Numbered from the stretch's first letter, positions 43,051 to 51,775 are shown. The stretch: 64,000 bases of DNA from Streptomyces typhae (GCF_009755605.1 NZ_WPNZ01000008.1:248001-312000), one strand, 5' to 3'. The notes: generated by a model from the letters alone, not told the origin. Made by a program: numbers and translations.

Positions 43051-44250
43051 CTAAGTGAAGGCGGGCGTGGCGGAAGGCAGGCTTCCATCCAAAAGGGTTG
43101 AATCCCCCATCTCGCTGAGCGCGAGGGCGAGCGCCCCGAGCACCTCGGCGCGCGAGCCGAGTGCCCCCGGCAGAACGGACAGTTGGCGCGCGGCGCTCGG
43201 GATCGCGTACCGCCCCACCGACTCCCTGATCGGGCCGAGCACCAGCTCCCCGGCCTCCGCCAGGGCGCCGCCGAGGACCACCCTGCTCGGGTTGAGCAGG
43301 TTGCACAGGTTCGCGACACCGCTGCCGATGTGCCGCCCGACGTCGGCGATCACCCGGCGGCAGCCCGGGTCCCCGTCCCTGGCGAGGGCGACCACGCGCT
43401 CCATGGTCAGGTCGCTGCCGTGGCTGGAGTGGAGCAGCGGCAGGACGTAGCGGGCGGCGGCGAAGGTCTCCAGGCAGCCGCGGTTGCCGCAGCGGCAGAC
43501 GGGCCCCGACTCGTCCAGGGTGATGTGCCCGATCTCCCCCGCCGTGCCGCCGGGGCCCCGGTAGATCCGGCCGCTGATCACGAGTCCGGCGCCGACACCG
43601 CTCGCGACCTTGATGTACGCGAGGTCCCTGACCCCGCGCCCGCCGCCCCAGACCAGCTCGCCGAGCGCGCCCAGGTTGGCGTCGTTGTCGACGTGCACGG
43701 GCACCCCGAGCCGGTCCTTCATCTCCTCGGCGGGCCTGGTGCCCGTCCAGCCCGGCAGGATGGACGTGGAGCCGAGCGTGCCGGACTCCACGTCGATGGG
43801 CCCCGGTACGCCGAGGCCGACGCCCGCGACCTTGGCGCGGTCCACGCCGGCGGCCTCGATCAGGCGTCCGACCAGGCGTTCCGCGCGGTCGAAGCCCTGT
43901 GCCGCGGAGGCGTCCACGTCCAGCGGCTCGGACTCCTCCGCGAGCACCTTGTGGGCCAGGTTGCCGAGCGCGACGCGCAGGTGGGTATGGCCGAAATCGA
44001 TGCCGATGACCATGCCCGCGTCACCGCTCAGGGAGACGCTGCGGGCCCGGCGGCCGCCCGCGGACGTGGGGGTGACCTCGACGGTGCCGCCGTCCTTCAG
44101 CTCCCGGACGATGTTGGATACCGTCGCGGCGGACAGGCCCGTCGTCCTGGCGATCTCCGCCTGCGTGAGCGAACCGGCGAGCCGTACCGCGCGCACGACC
44201 CGCTCCAGATTTGCTCGGTGCAGTGACGACTGCGACCCCGGAGTCTCCAT
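43051..44250 (-). CDS. rok7B7: ROK family transcriptional regulator (Rok7B7-like)
   Basis: A 399-residue regulator: an N-terminal winged helix (GSLTQAEIARTTGLSAATVSNIVRELKDGG) reported here only in outline at residues about 30-60, then a ROK sugar-kinase-like domain with VIGIDFGHTHLRVALG, GVGLGVPGPIDVE, VDNDANLGALGELVWG, the GEIGHITLDESG motif and the zinc-site motif CRCGNRGCLETF. It matches S. coelicolor Rok7B7 (SCO6008), a pleiotropic regulator affecting xylose transport, carbon control and antibiotic production, also located between xylFGH and ngcEFG. ATG at 44250 is preferred; GTG at 44262 directly abuts the ribosome-binding site. Confidence 0.87.
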   Translation of the reverse strand: METPGSQSSLHRANLERVVRAVRLAGSLTQAEIARTTGLSAATVSNIVRELKDGGTVEVTPTSAGGRRARSVSLSGDAGMVIGIDFGHTHLRVALGNLAHKVLAEESEPLDVDASAAQGFDRAERLVGRLIEAAGVDRAKVAGVGLGVPGPIDVESGTLGSTSILPGWTGTRPAEEMKDRLGVPVHVDNDANLGALGELVWGGGRGVRDLAYIKVASGVGAGLVISGRIYRGPGGTAGEIGHITLDESGPVCRCGNRGCLETFAAARYVLPLLHSSHGSDLTMERVVALARDGDPGCRRVIADVGRHIGSGVANLCNLLNPSRVVLGGALAEAGELVLGPIRESVGRYAIPSAARQLSVLPGALGSRAEVLGALALALSEMGDSTLLDGSLPSATPAFT

Positions 44251-44338
44251 CGACTCATCCACTCCCGCCTATGGCGGGCGGCGTCGTCGCCGCCCGTACA
44301 AGTTGTGAACTCCAAGCTCTGCTGAAGGGGTTGCCGCA

Positions 44339-44352
44339 GTCAAGTCCTTGAC
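44339..44352. promoter_or_regulatory. Inverted repeat upstream of the ROK gene
   Basis: GTCAAGTCCTTGAC is a perfect inverted repeat with 6-bp arms and a 2-bp centre, about 90 bp before the ROK start. It uses the same half-site as the repeat upstream of xylF, in the opposite order. Confidence 0.45.
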
Positions 44353-44385
44353 GGAAATCCAGGCCGCCGCACCGCACACACGAAA

Positions 44386-44403
44386 CGCCCCGCGTACGGG
44401 GCG
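44386..44403 (-). terminator. Terminator hairpin after ngcG
   Basis: CGCCCCG and CGGGGCG form 7-bp arms with a 4-nt loop, followed on the minus strand by TTTCG. It lies about 90 bp after the ngcG stop. Confidence 0.6.
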
Positions 44404-44425
44404 CTTCCTGTGGGTGATCGCGTTC

Positions 44426-44512
44426 GACTACTTGATCGTGTCCACGTCTACTTGATCGTGTCCACTTCTTGATCGTTACCGTCGATACCGTCGTTACTTG
44501 ATCGTGGCCGCC
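44426..44512. repeat. Repeated copies of the ngcG 3' end
   Basis: ACTTGATCGTGTCCAC-type units occur at about 44430 and 44450 with a diverged third near 44467, all resembling the last codons of ngcG (ACTTGATCGTGGCC at 44496-44509, containing the stop complement TTA/CTA). Spacing of the first two is 20 bp. Confidence 0.7.
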
Positions 44513-45420
44513 GTGAGACCGGACTGGACCTGCCGCTGGAAGGACAGGTACACCACGAGCACCGGGATCATGGAGATGGTCATGCCCGCGTACAGGGCGG
44601 GCAGGTCCGTCTCGTAGTTCCCCTGGTTCATCAGGCTGACCAGGCCCTGGGCGAGCATGGAGCGGTCCGCGTCGCCGCCGCTCTGCTTCTGCATCAGGGT
44701 GAGCGGCAGGATGTACTGGTTCCACTGGCCCAGGACGTTGAAGATTCCCACGCTGATCAGGCCCGGCTTCGCCATCGGCACCATGATCTGGAAGAACACC
44801 CGGGTGTGCGACGCACCGTCGATCACGGCGGCCTCGTGCACGGCCGTGGGCAGCGTCCGGAAGAACGAGTGCAGATAGAACACGGTGAACGGCAGCGAGT
44901 ACGCCACGTACACCAGGATCAACCCTTGATAGGTGTTGAGCATGCCGAGCCGGTCGACCATGAAGTACAGCGGCACGAGCGCGAGGAACACCGGGAACAT
45001 CGCCCCGGCGACGAAGAAGTAGTACACGAACCGGTTGCCGACGAAGTCGTAGCGGGCCAGGACGTAGGCCGCCATGGCGCCGAGCAGCATCGTCAGGGGC
45101 ACCGAGACGACCATGACGATCAGGGTGTTGAGCAGATAGTCGCCCACGCCCTTCTCCCAGCCGCGCTGGAAGGCGTCGAAGGTCCACTCGGTCGGCCAGG
45201 TCCAGGCGCTGGACTTGATCTGGGAGTCGGTCTTGAAGTTGCCGAGCAGGATCCAGATCAGGGGCAGCACGATCATGACCGCCCACAGCACCAGGAAGCC
45301 GTGCGAGAAGGCGTTGAGGGTCTTGCCCTCCATGCCGTCCCGGCCGGGGCCGCTGCCGACGCCGCGCCGGGGCGGCTCCTTGGCCGGGGTGAGCGGCGGT
45401 TGAGTCGCGGGAGCCGTCAT
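44494..45420 (-). CDS. ngcG: Carbohydrate ABC transporter permease (NgcG type)
   Basis: A 308-residue CUT1 permease with six helices and the EAA loop VHEAAVIDGASHTRVFFQIM. Early parts include GFLVLWAVMIVLPLIWILLG and LGAMAAYVLARYDFVGNR. In S. coelicolor NgcEFG imports N-acetylglucosamine and chitobiose, and these three genes occupy the same position beside the ROK regulator. No ATPase gene is present here, consistent with use of a shared ATPase such as MsiK encoded elsewhere (known for related systems). It follows ngcF by 14 bp. Confidence 0.85.
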   Translation of the reverse strand: MTAPATQPPLTPAKEPPRRGVGSGPGRDGMEGKTLNAFSHGFLVLWAVMIVLPLIWILLGNFKTDSQIKSSAWTWPTEWTFDAFQRGWEKGVGDYLLNTLIVMVVSVPLTMLLGAMAAYVLARYDFVGNRFVYYFFVAGAMFPVFLALVPLYFMVDRLGMLNTYQGLILVYVAYSLPFTVFYLHSFFRTLPTAVHEAAVIDGASHTRVFFQIMVPMAKPGLISVGIFNVLGQWNQYILPLTLMQKQSGGDADRSMLAQGLVSLMNQGNYETDLPALYAGMTISMIPVLVVYLSFQRQVQSGLTAATIK

Positions 45421-45434
45421 CGCTCGCGCCTCCC

Positions 45435-46364
45435 TCAGTACTCGATGCGGTCACGGCGGCTGAGCCGCAGCGTGACGATGGACACGATCAGGGTGAGCAG
45501 CAGCATCACCACACCCATGGCGCAGGCGTACCCGCTCTTGCTGTACGTCTGGAAGTTGCGCATCAGGTACGTCGAGATGACCTCGCTGCTGTGGTCGGGG
45601 CCACCGCCGAAGTCCTGCGACGTGAGGGTGGAGATGAGCAGGAACGCGTCCATGGAGAGGATGGCCAGGAACACCCAGGCCGTCTGGATCGTCTCCCAGA
45701 GCAGCGGCAGCGTGACCCGGAAGAAGGTCTGGAACCGCCCGGCGCCGTCCAGCAGCGCCGCCTCGTAGACGTCCCTCGGGATGGACTGCATGGCGGCGGA
45801 GAACAGCACCATGTAGAAGCCCGCCCCGGCCCAGATCATCACGAAGACGATGCACCAGAGCACCAGGTCCGGGTCGTTCAGCCACTCCGTGGGGTGGTTC
45901 TTGTCCCCGAGGCCGACGGCCTGGAGCGTGCCGTTGATCAGGCCGGAGTCGTCGCCGCGGTAGACCGCCTTGAAGAGGATGGCGAGGATGGCGATGGACA
46001 GGACCTGCGGGAAGAAGAAGATCACGCGGTAGAAACCGGAACCCTTGACGCCGGACACTCCGCCGGCTCCGCCGCGGCCGCCGACATTCACCATGAAGGC
46101 GAAGAACAGCGAGAGCAGAATGGTCAGGGTCGGCACCAGGACAAGCAGCAGGGCATTGTGCTGCAGCGCCTTGACGAAGACGTCGTCTTTCGCCAGGTCC
46201 TTGTAGTTGTCGAGGCCGACGAAATTGAAGTTCTGGGAGGCGCCGCTCCAGTCGGTGAAGGAGTAGCTGATGGTCTGGATGTAGGGCCAGATGACCAGCA
46301 ATACATAGAGCCCGACGGGAAGAATGAGGAATCCCGCGATGAACGGGTACTTTTTCCGATGCAT
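45435..46364 (-). CDS. ngcF: Carbohydrate ABC transporter permease (NgcF type)
   Basis: A 309-residue CUT1 permease of the MalF type: YPFIAGFLILPVGLYVLLVI at the N-terminus, six helices, and the EAA loop DVYEAALLDGAGRFQTFFRV. A Gly-rich patch (VNVGGRGGAGGVSG) lies in the first large cytoplasmic loop. It pairs with NgcG to form the channel. The ATG at 46364 follows an AGGAG-type site (CAGGAGCAGGGTGTT). It is separated from ngcE by a 118-bp gap holding a large hairpin. Confidence 0.85.
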   Translation of the reverse strand: MHRKKYPFIAGFLILPVGLYVLLVIWPYIQTISYSFTDWSGASQNFNFVGLDNYKDLAKDDVFVKALQHNALLLVLVPTLTILLSLFFAFMVNVGGRGGAGGVSGVKGSGFYRVIFFFPQVLSIAILAILFKAVYRGDDSGLINGTLQAVGLGDKNHPTEWLNDPDLVLWCIVFVMIWAGAGFYMVLFSAAMQSIPRDVYEAALLDGAGRFQTFFRVTLPLLWETIQTAWVFLAILSMDAFLLISTLTSQDFGGGPDHSSEVISTYLMRNFQTYSKSGYACAMGVVMLLLTLIVSIVTLRLSRRDRIEY

Positions 46365-46412
46365 AACACCCTGCTCCTGGCCTTGCCGTGGCCGTGCCGC
46401 GGCCGCGCCGCA

Positions 46413-46472
46413 CCGCCGGCCGGCCCCTGGGCGGAGCCGGGCCCGGCCGCGCCGCCCGGTCCCGGCCGGCGG
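46413..46472 (-). terminator. Intercistronic hairpin between ngcE and ngcF
   Basis: CCGCCGGCCGG and its perfect complement form 11-bp outer arms, with further CG-rich pairing inside. It lies 11-70 bp after the ngcE stop on the minus strand and probably raises ngcE mRNA over ngcFG. Confidence 0.6.
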
Positions 46473-46482
46473 ATGACGACGA

Positions 46483-47931
46483 CTAGTTCCGCTTCTTGTC
46501 GGGGTTCTTCGCGGCTTCCTTGTCGACTGCCTTCTGGCAGCGCTGGAGCCACTGCTTGGGCGTGATGCGCTTGGCCATCAGCTCACCGGTGGCGTTCTGG
46601 ATCTCGACGTCCAGCTCGCCGTACCACTCCGAGTAGCGGAAGTTGAAGCGCTCGTCGACCGGGCACGCGCCGACGGCGGCGAGGGCCGTCTTGATGCCGG
46701 GGCGCAGTTCGACGCTGCTGTCGACGTACTCGGGGCCGAGCACGGACAGCGAGCTGGCCTCCTTGGCGAAGGCGGTGGCGCCCTCCTTGGAGAGCATCCG
46801 GCGCAGGAACTCCAGGCCGCCGGGCACGTTCTTGGCCTTGGACGGCACGATGAAGGGCTCGTCGGCGCCGGTGCGCACGGCGTGCAGCTTCATCTTGGAG
46901 TCGGGCAGCAGGGGCAGCGGCAGGAACGTCATCTCGAAGTCGGCGGGCGTCTGCTTGGCCTGCTCGTTCTCCAGCCAGGAACCGGACGGGATGAAGACCG
47001 CCTTGTACTCGTTCCACTTGGTCTGGGCCTCGGTGTGCTCCAGGGAGTTGGTGCCCGGCATCAGCAGGCCCTTCTCCACGATCTCGTACACCGCCTCGAT
47101 GGCGCGCTCGGCGGCCGGGTTGCCGACGAAGGCCTTCTTGTCGAGGTTGTCGATCGCCTTCACGGCGTCCATACCGCCGGTCTTGGCGATCAGGTCCATG
47201 ATGACGATGTTCATGTAGTACGGGTACTTGCCCTGGTGGGCGAGGCCGCCGATGCCCTTGGACTTGGCGTCCTTCATGATGTCCAGGAGCTCGTCCCAGG
47301 TCTTCGGCACCTTCCAACCGTGCTTCTTGAAGAGCTTGTTGGAGTACCACAGACCCCACGCCGCGTAGACGTAGAACAGCGCGTGGAACTTGCCGCCGAA
47401 GGTGCCCTGCTCGATGGTGCCGGGCAGCATGATGTCGCGGATCTTCTTGCTCGGGTCGTCGATCGACGGCGCGTCGAGAAGCTGCGTGAGGTCGGTCAGA
47501 TGACCTTCCTTGTGCAGGGTGTCCAGCTTCATCTTCTTGGAGCCGGAGTCGTCGACGACGTCCGGCGGGTTGCCCTTGTTGAAGCGGGGCTGGAGCTTGC
47601 CGGTGACGTCCTGCTCACCGCTGTGCGCGACCGAGCCGCCGTACTTCTTCTCGTACGACGACTCCCAGACCTTGGCGTACTCGTCGCCGTAGCCGCCCTT
47701 GAAGATGAAGACGTCGAGGTCGTTGTCCTTGGCCACGCCGAAGGGGTTCTCCTTCGACTTCTTGACCGTCTTGGCCTTGTCGTTGTCGTCACCGCCGCCG
47801 GAGGCGCAGGCCGACAGAAAACTCATCGTCGGTACGGAGATGATGCCGAGCGCGGCAGCACGCTTGATCAGGTCACGGCGGCCGACACCGCTCGCGTCGG
47901 GCCTGCCGGAGGTCCCAGGGGTGGATCCCAT
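46483..47931 (-). CDS. ngcE: Carbohydrate ABC transporter substrate-binding lipoprotein (NgcE type)
   Basis: A 482-residue lipoprotein with a Tat-like twin-arginine signal (GVGRRDLIKRAAALGIIS) and lipobox FLSACASGG. The extracellular solute-binding domain carries DVFIFKGGYGDEYAKVWESS, FHALFYVYAAWGLWYSNKLF, PKTWDELLDIMKDAK and FIPSGSWLENEQAK, as in NgcE of Streptomyces, which binds N-acetylglucosamine and chitobiose. The ATG at 47931 is preferred (GAGGA seven bases upstream); TTG at 47937 is an alternative. It is transcribed from the region near 48115-48144. Confidence 0.88.
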   Translation of the reverse strand: MGSTPGTSGRPDASGVGRRDLIKRAAALGIISVPTMSFLSACASGGGDDNDKAKTVKKSKENPFGVAKDNDLDVFIFKGGYGDEYAKVWESSYEKKYGGSVAHSGEQDVTGKLQPRFNKGNPPDVVDDSGSKKMKLDTLHKEGHLTDLTQLLDAPSIDDPSKKIRDIMLPGTIEQGTFGGKFHALFYVYAAWGLWYSNKLFKKHGWKVPKTWDELLDIMKDAKSKGIGGLAHQGKYPYYMNIVIMDLIAKTGGMDAVKAIDNLDKKAFVGNPAAERAIEAVYEIVEKGLLMPGTNSLEHTEAQTKWNEYKAVFIPSGSWLENEQAKQTPADFEMTFLPLPLLPDSKMKLHAVRTGADEPFIVPSKAKNVPGGLEFLRRMLSKEGATAFAKEASSLSVLGPEYVDSSVELRPGIKTALAAVGACPVDERFNFRYSEWYGELDVEIQNATGELMAKRITPKQWLQRCQKAVDKEAAKNPDKKRN

Positions 47932-48114
47932 GCTCAAGTCCTCGCCTTCTTCCAGGACTCAGGCGGTGAACCGGATCCTCCCCGGCACCGCGGAGTTGTG
48001 AAGCTGGGGTCGTGCGATGGTGCGGGATGTGTCCGCCGCCGGTGAACGACCGAAACGGGCCCGCGGTCGGTCGTTCCGGGGGCTGGTCGATCCGGCTCAG
48101 TGCGGACGCCGACA

Positions 48115-48144
48115 GGTATAGTCCACTTGAGGTCTGGCAAGCAA
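48115..48144 (-). promoter_or_regulatory. Candidate promoter of ngcE
   Basis: On the minus strand TTGCTT (48144-48139), an 18-bp spacer and TATACC (48120-48115) resemble a vegetative promoter. The spacer holds the half palindrome CTTG-N8-CAAG. The leader would be about 175 bases. Confidence 0.4.
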
Positions 48145-48230
48145 GATCGAATGCAGGTTTGGGCTGCGGTCTTTTCCGAGTTGAGACCTCACGGAGGCGT
48201 GCCGCTTCCCCGTTCCGGCCGCGGTTACGG

Positions 48231-48425
48231 CGGTGGTTCCAGCCGTGGTTCCGGCCGTGGTTCCGGCGCCATATAAGTCCGTACCAATGCGGAATCGGAC
48301 CGGGCCATTTCAAGCGCCCTCGGCCCCGCTCGCCTTTCCGGGCAGTCCACCTTCGGGGCGCTCCGCCTTCCGGGCCCTCCGCCTTCCGGGACACGCCGCC
48401 TTCCGATCCCTTCACCTTCCGGGTA
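48231..48425. repeat. Degenerate 12-bp and 14-20-bp tandem repeats
   Basis: Two clusters: GTGGTTCCGGCC-like units at 48231-48270, and CTCCGCCTTCCGGG-like units at 48346-48425, both in the ngcE-KAP intergenic region. Confidence 0.6.
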
Positions 48426-48530
48426 CTTCGGCGAACTTCGCTCGCAGAACAGCCGGTTCGGGCACCATGAGCGGTATGCCGCTGACAATCGGTCACCGTG
48501 GCTGATTCGTCGTGGCGCATGGGGGGGCTC

Positions 48531-49865
48531 ATGCTGCTGACCGACAACCCGATCCCGGACGCGGACGGGGACCGCTTCGGGTTCCGGGCACACGCCGACG
48601 TACTCTGCGAGGCCATCGCCGCCACCGAGGACCTGCCGCTCACCGTCGGGGTCTTCGGACCCTGGGGCATGGGCAAGTCCAGCTTCATGAAGGTCTGCCA
48701 GGACCTCCTTGCCAAGCGCGGCCTGCCGACCGTCTGGTTCAACCCGTGGAAGTACGACCAGAAGGACGAGATCTGGCACGCCCTGATCCAGAGCGTGCTC
48801 ACCGAGATCGCCCAGAAGCTGGAGGAGCGGCGCCTCGCCGGCGACCTCGCCCTGCGCGAGCGGATGGCCGGCGCCCTGGACACCGTCCGCCGCCTCAGCC
48901 AGGCCGCCGCCTGGCTCCTGGCCCGCCGGGCCGCCGGGCCGCTCACCGCGGGCATCCTCACCGCCGACGACGTGAACGCCGCGCAGGACGCCCTCACCGA
49001 ACCGGGCACGGAGACATATCTGCACGTCAACCGCTTCGAGCAGGACTTCGCCGAGGTGGTCGGCACCTACACCGACGGCGGCCGGCTCGTGCTGTTCGTC
49101 GACGACCTCGACCGCTGCACCCCGGACGCGGCCATCACCGTCCTCGACTCCCTCAAACTGTTCCTCGGCGAGGCGTCCTGCGTGTTCGTCCTGGCCATGG
49201 ACTACCAGGTGGTCGCGGAGGCCGCCGCCCGGCGGTTCAACGCCGAGCACCCGGACGAGGCGCGTGGCCGTCAGTACCTGGAAAAACTCATCCACTTCCC
49301 GTACCACCTGCCAGGTGTCTCCTTCGAGGCCATCGTCCGCCACCTCCAGGGAAAGATCACCGACTCCCAGCTCTCGGGCTCGCGCGAACTGTGGGAGCTG
49401 ATCGAGGTCGCCTTCGAGGCCAACCCGCGCCGCGTCCGCCGCTTCGTCAACGGGCTGAACCTGACGGCCGTGACCCTGCGCCTCAACCCCGACGACCCGC
49501 CCTCGCGCCGTCTCCTGCTGCACGCGGGCACCCTGCTCGCGCTGCGCATGAAGCACCCGGGATTCTTCGCCGCGCTGCGGGCCGACCCCGGGGTCTGGCG
49601 GCGCTACGACGACGCCGAGTTCTACAAGTCGGACCTCAGCGGCCAGGATGCCGCCCTCTCCCAGGAGAACCCGGGGGTGCGGCGGCTGCTCGCGGCCGTC
49701 GCCCACCGACGCGAGGGCTTCGACTTCCCCGACCCGCCGACCCCGACCGAGATCAGACTGCTCACGCAGGTGCTCACGGTCACGGGCGGCCCGCCGAACG
49801 GCGGTGCGGCGCCCGCCCCGGCCTTCACGCCCGCAGGCGCCACCGGAGAGGGACAGGGCCAGTGA
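48531..49865 (+). CDS. KAP family P-loop NTPase
   Basis: A 444-residue protein. Walker A is GVFGPWGMGKSSF (residues 40-52), followed by VWFNPWKYDQKDEIWHALI, the KAP-specific segment, and Walker B RLVLFVDDLDRCTPD (185-199). ANPRRVRRFVNGLNL resembles the sensor region. Many KAP NTPases carry membrane helices in the insertion after Walker A; this one has a mostly helical, polar insertion (100-160). ATG at 48531 is chosen because GGGGGGG lies just upstream; GTG at 48498 and ATG at 48519 are alternatives. The stop overlaps the next gene, giving a tight two-gene operon. Confidence 0.82.
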   Translation: MLLTDNPIPDADGDRFGFRAHADVLCEAIAATEDLPLTVGVFGPWGMGKSSFMKVCQDLLAKRGLPTVWFNPWKYDQKDEIWHALIQSVLTEIAQKLEERRLAGDLALRERMAGALDTVRRLSQAAAWLLARRAAGPLTAGILTADDVNAAQDALTEPGTETYLHVNRFEQDFAEVVGTYTDGGRLVLFVDDLDRCTPDAAITVLDSLKLFLGEASCVFVLAMDYQVVAEAAARRFNAEHPDEARGRQYLEKLIHFPYHLPGVSFEAIVRHLQGKITDSQLSGSRELWELIEVAFEANPRRVRRFVNGLNLTAVTLRLNPDDPPSRRLLLHAGTLLALRMKHPGFFAALRADPGVWRRYDDAEFYKSDLSGQDAALSQENPGVRRLLAAVAHRREGFDFPDPPTPTEIRLLTQVLTVTGGPPNGGAAPAPAFTPAGATGEGQGQ

Positions 49866-51712
49866 CGGAGGCCATGGAACACGCGGACGGCACGGAGCAC
49901 ACCGGCGGCACGGAGCACACGGGCGACACGGGACGCACGGACGACATGGAACGCGACGTCCGGTACGCGGTCGGCCTCGACCTCGGAGACGGCGAGAGCT
50001 CCCTGTGCTGGCTGCCGACGGCCGGGCGCGACCAGGCGGAGGTGCACCGCCGCGGCACCGAGGGACCCTCGGTCGTCACCGCGCTCGGGCGCGTGCCCGC
50101 GCCGGACCTCGGCCAGAGCGTCCACACCGTCGTCATCGGCGAGGACGCCGTCCTCGCCAGGAACTGCGTGCACTTCAGCGTCAACTTCAAGAACCGCCAC
50201 GGCCACACCGACCTCCAGGCGGTGCAGTTCGCCCAGGTGTTCCTCGCGGAGTTCTTCGCCGCCCACCCCGAGGTCCGCGAGGACTGCGTCCTGTACGTCG
50301 GCCACCCCGCGGGCTGGGACCGGGCCTCCGTACGGGCCTACCAGCGCCAGCTCGGCGTCATGGACGTGCCGGTGCGCCTGGTGGCCGAGTCCCAGTCGGC
50401 CCTGGTGCACGTCCGGGACCGCAGGGCGGAGCGCAGGGACCGGACCGGGCTCGACCGTGTCCTCGTCGTCGACGTGGGCTCCTCCACCACCGACCTCACC
50501 GTCGTGGAGGACCTGATCCCGAAGAACCTGCCCGTGGGCGCCGAACTGGGCTGCCGGGAGATCGACGCCACCCTGGCCGGGCTGCTGCGCAGGGACTTCG
50601 CACAGGACCCGGAGTTCACCAGGGCCCTGAAGCGGGACGGCGGCGCCGACATGCTGGCGCTGGTCTGCCGCCGCGCGAAGGAGGCCCAGTTCACCGGCAA
50701 GGACCTGCGGCTTCAGGAACTGCGGTCCGGCTGCGCCCCCGAACTGGTCGCCCTGGTCTCCCTCAGCGTGGAGCGCCTGCGGCAGATCGACGTCCGCGAG
50801 CGCGTCGTCAGGGCGCCCGGCGGCTGGGCGGACCGCTTCGCGGCGATGCTCACGGAGGTGCGCGGCCACCTCGGGCCGCCGGGGCCCGAGCTGGTCGTCC
50901 TCACCGGCGGCGGCTCCCGCATGCCCGTGGTCCGCGAGTTGTGCGCCGCGGCGTTCCCCGAGGCCACCGTGGAGAACGACACGGAGCCCTCCCTGTCGGT
51001 GACCCGGGGGCTCGCCAGCATCGGGCGGCACAGCGTCAACGTGGCCCGGTTCCGCCGCGACATCCTCGCGCTGAAGGACCGCACGGAGTTCGAGGAGGCC
51101 ATCCGCGCGGGGCTGCTCACCGCGTTCGACCAGGCCAAGGGCACCCTCCTCGCGCACCTCCTGGAGCGGGCGGCGCGCGAGGACACGGGCGGCGAGCAGA
51201 ATCTGGACGAGCTCATCCGCGAACTCACCGGTATGGACTCGGTCCTGGCCGATCTGCGCGGCACGCTGGAGGAGACGCTGATCCCGCTCGTGCTCGGCAT
51301 CTGCCGCTCGTACGGCATCCGTGACGACCAGTTCACGCTGGACATCACCCTGCCCGAGATCATCGGTACGACCATCAGCCGCCGCATCCGGGCCCTGTGG
51401 ATCATGCTGCGCGGCTCCCAGACGGTGCTCGCCGCGGCCACGCGGGTGCCGCAGGTCGGCATGATGTTCCTCAAGCGCATGCTGCGCGGCGGCGTGACCC
51501 CGGCGAAGGTGGGCACCGCCGCGGCCACGGCGGCCGTCGCCCTCGCCCTCCCCAAGGGCGCCGAACTCGGCGCCCGCCAGCTCATCAAGACCACCCTGCA
51601 CCACGCGGCCCTCGACCCCGCCGACGTCGACCGCCTCGTCACGGACGTCGCCGAGGGGATCGCGAAGCAGATGGACCAGCGCGCGCAGGAGGTGGAGCGC
51701 TTCCTGGTCTGA
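49862..51712 (+). CDS. Hsp70/actin-like ATPase coupled to the KAP NTPase
   Basis: A 616-residue protein. The N-terminal about 30 residues contain EHTGGTEHTGDTG repeats. The actin/Hsp70 ATPase core follows: phosphate-1 YAVGLDLGDGESS (35-47), CVLYVGHPAGWD, phosphate-2 VLVVDVGSSTTDLTVV near 200, and the adenosine motif LVVLTGGGSRMPVV near 345. The DnaK peptide-binding beta domain is absent; instead a helical C-terminal region (about 375-616) includes a hydrophobic stretch VGTAAATAAVALALP that might touch the membrane. GTG overlaps the KAP stop as GTGA, so the two products probably act together. The process is unknown. Confidence 0.8.
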   Translation: MTEAMEHADGTEHTGGTEHTGDTGRTDDMERDVRYAVGLDLGDGESSLCWLPTAGRDQAEVHRRGTEGPSVVTALGRVPAPDLGQSVHTVVIGEDAVLARNCVHFSVNFKNRHGHTDLQAVQFAQVFLAEFFAAHPEVREDCVLYVGHPAGWDRASVRAYQRQLGVMDVPVRLVAESQSALVHVRDRRAERRDRTGLDRVLVVDVGSSTTDLTVVEDLIPKNLPVGAELGCREIDATLAGLLRRDFAQDPEFTRALKRDGGADMLALVCRRAKEAQFTGKDLRLQELRSGCAPELVALVSLSVERLRQIDVRERVVRAPGGWADRFAAMLTEVRGHLGPPGPELVVLTGGGSRMPVVRELCAAAFPEATVENDTEPSLSVTRGLASIGRHSVNVARFRRDILALKDRTEFEEAIRAGLLTAFDQAKGTLLAHLLERAAREDTGGEQNLDELIRELTGMDSVLADLRGTLEETLIPLVLGICRSYGIRDDQFTLDITLPEIIGTTISRRIRALWIMLRGSQTVLAAATRVPQVGMMFLKRMLRGGVTPAKVGTAAATAAVALALPKGAELGARQLIKTTLHHAALDPADVDRLVTDVAEGIAKQMDQRAQEVERFLV

Positions 51713-51733
51713 CCGTGTCGCATCAGTCATCGG

Positions 51734-51775
51734 GCACCAGGCACCGAGCACCGAGCACCGAGCACCGAGCACCGA
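51734..51775. repeat. 7-bp microsatellite after the Hsp70-like gene
   Basis: Five perfect GCACCGA copies preceded by GCACCAG, 21 bp after the stop codon. The period is not a multiple of three and the tract is non-coding. Confidence 0.85.

Larger units (their letters stand above)
47932..48530. other. Divergent gene-free region between ngcE and the KAP NTPase gene
   Basis: About 600 bp. It has a promoter candidate for ngcE (48115-48144), degenerate repeats at 48231-48270 (GTGGTTCCGGCC units) and 48346-48425 (CTCCGCCTTCCGGG units), and the presumed promoter of the KAP gene at its right end. Open frames here are repeat-driven and not convincing. Confidence 0.6.

Noticed and set aside
48115..48145. 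DasR-type site before ngcE
   Set aside because: GAGGTCTGG gives only a half match to the ACTGGTCTAGACCAGT-type consensus, with no second arm.
48225..49706. Antisense frame over the KAP NTPase gene
   Set aside because: Opposite-strand shadow; the plus strand has Walker A and B motifs in frame.
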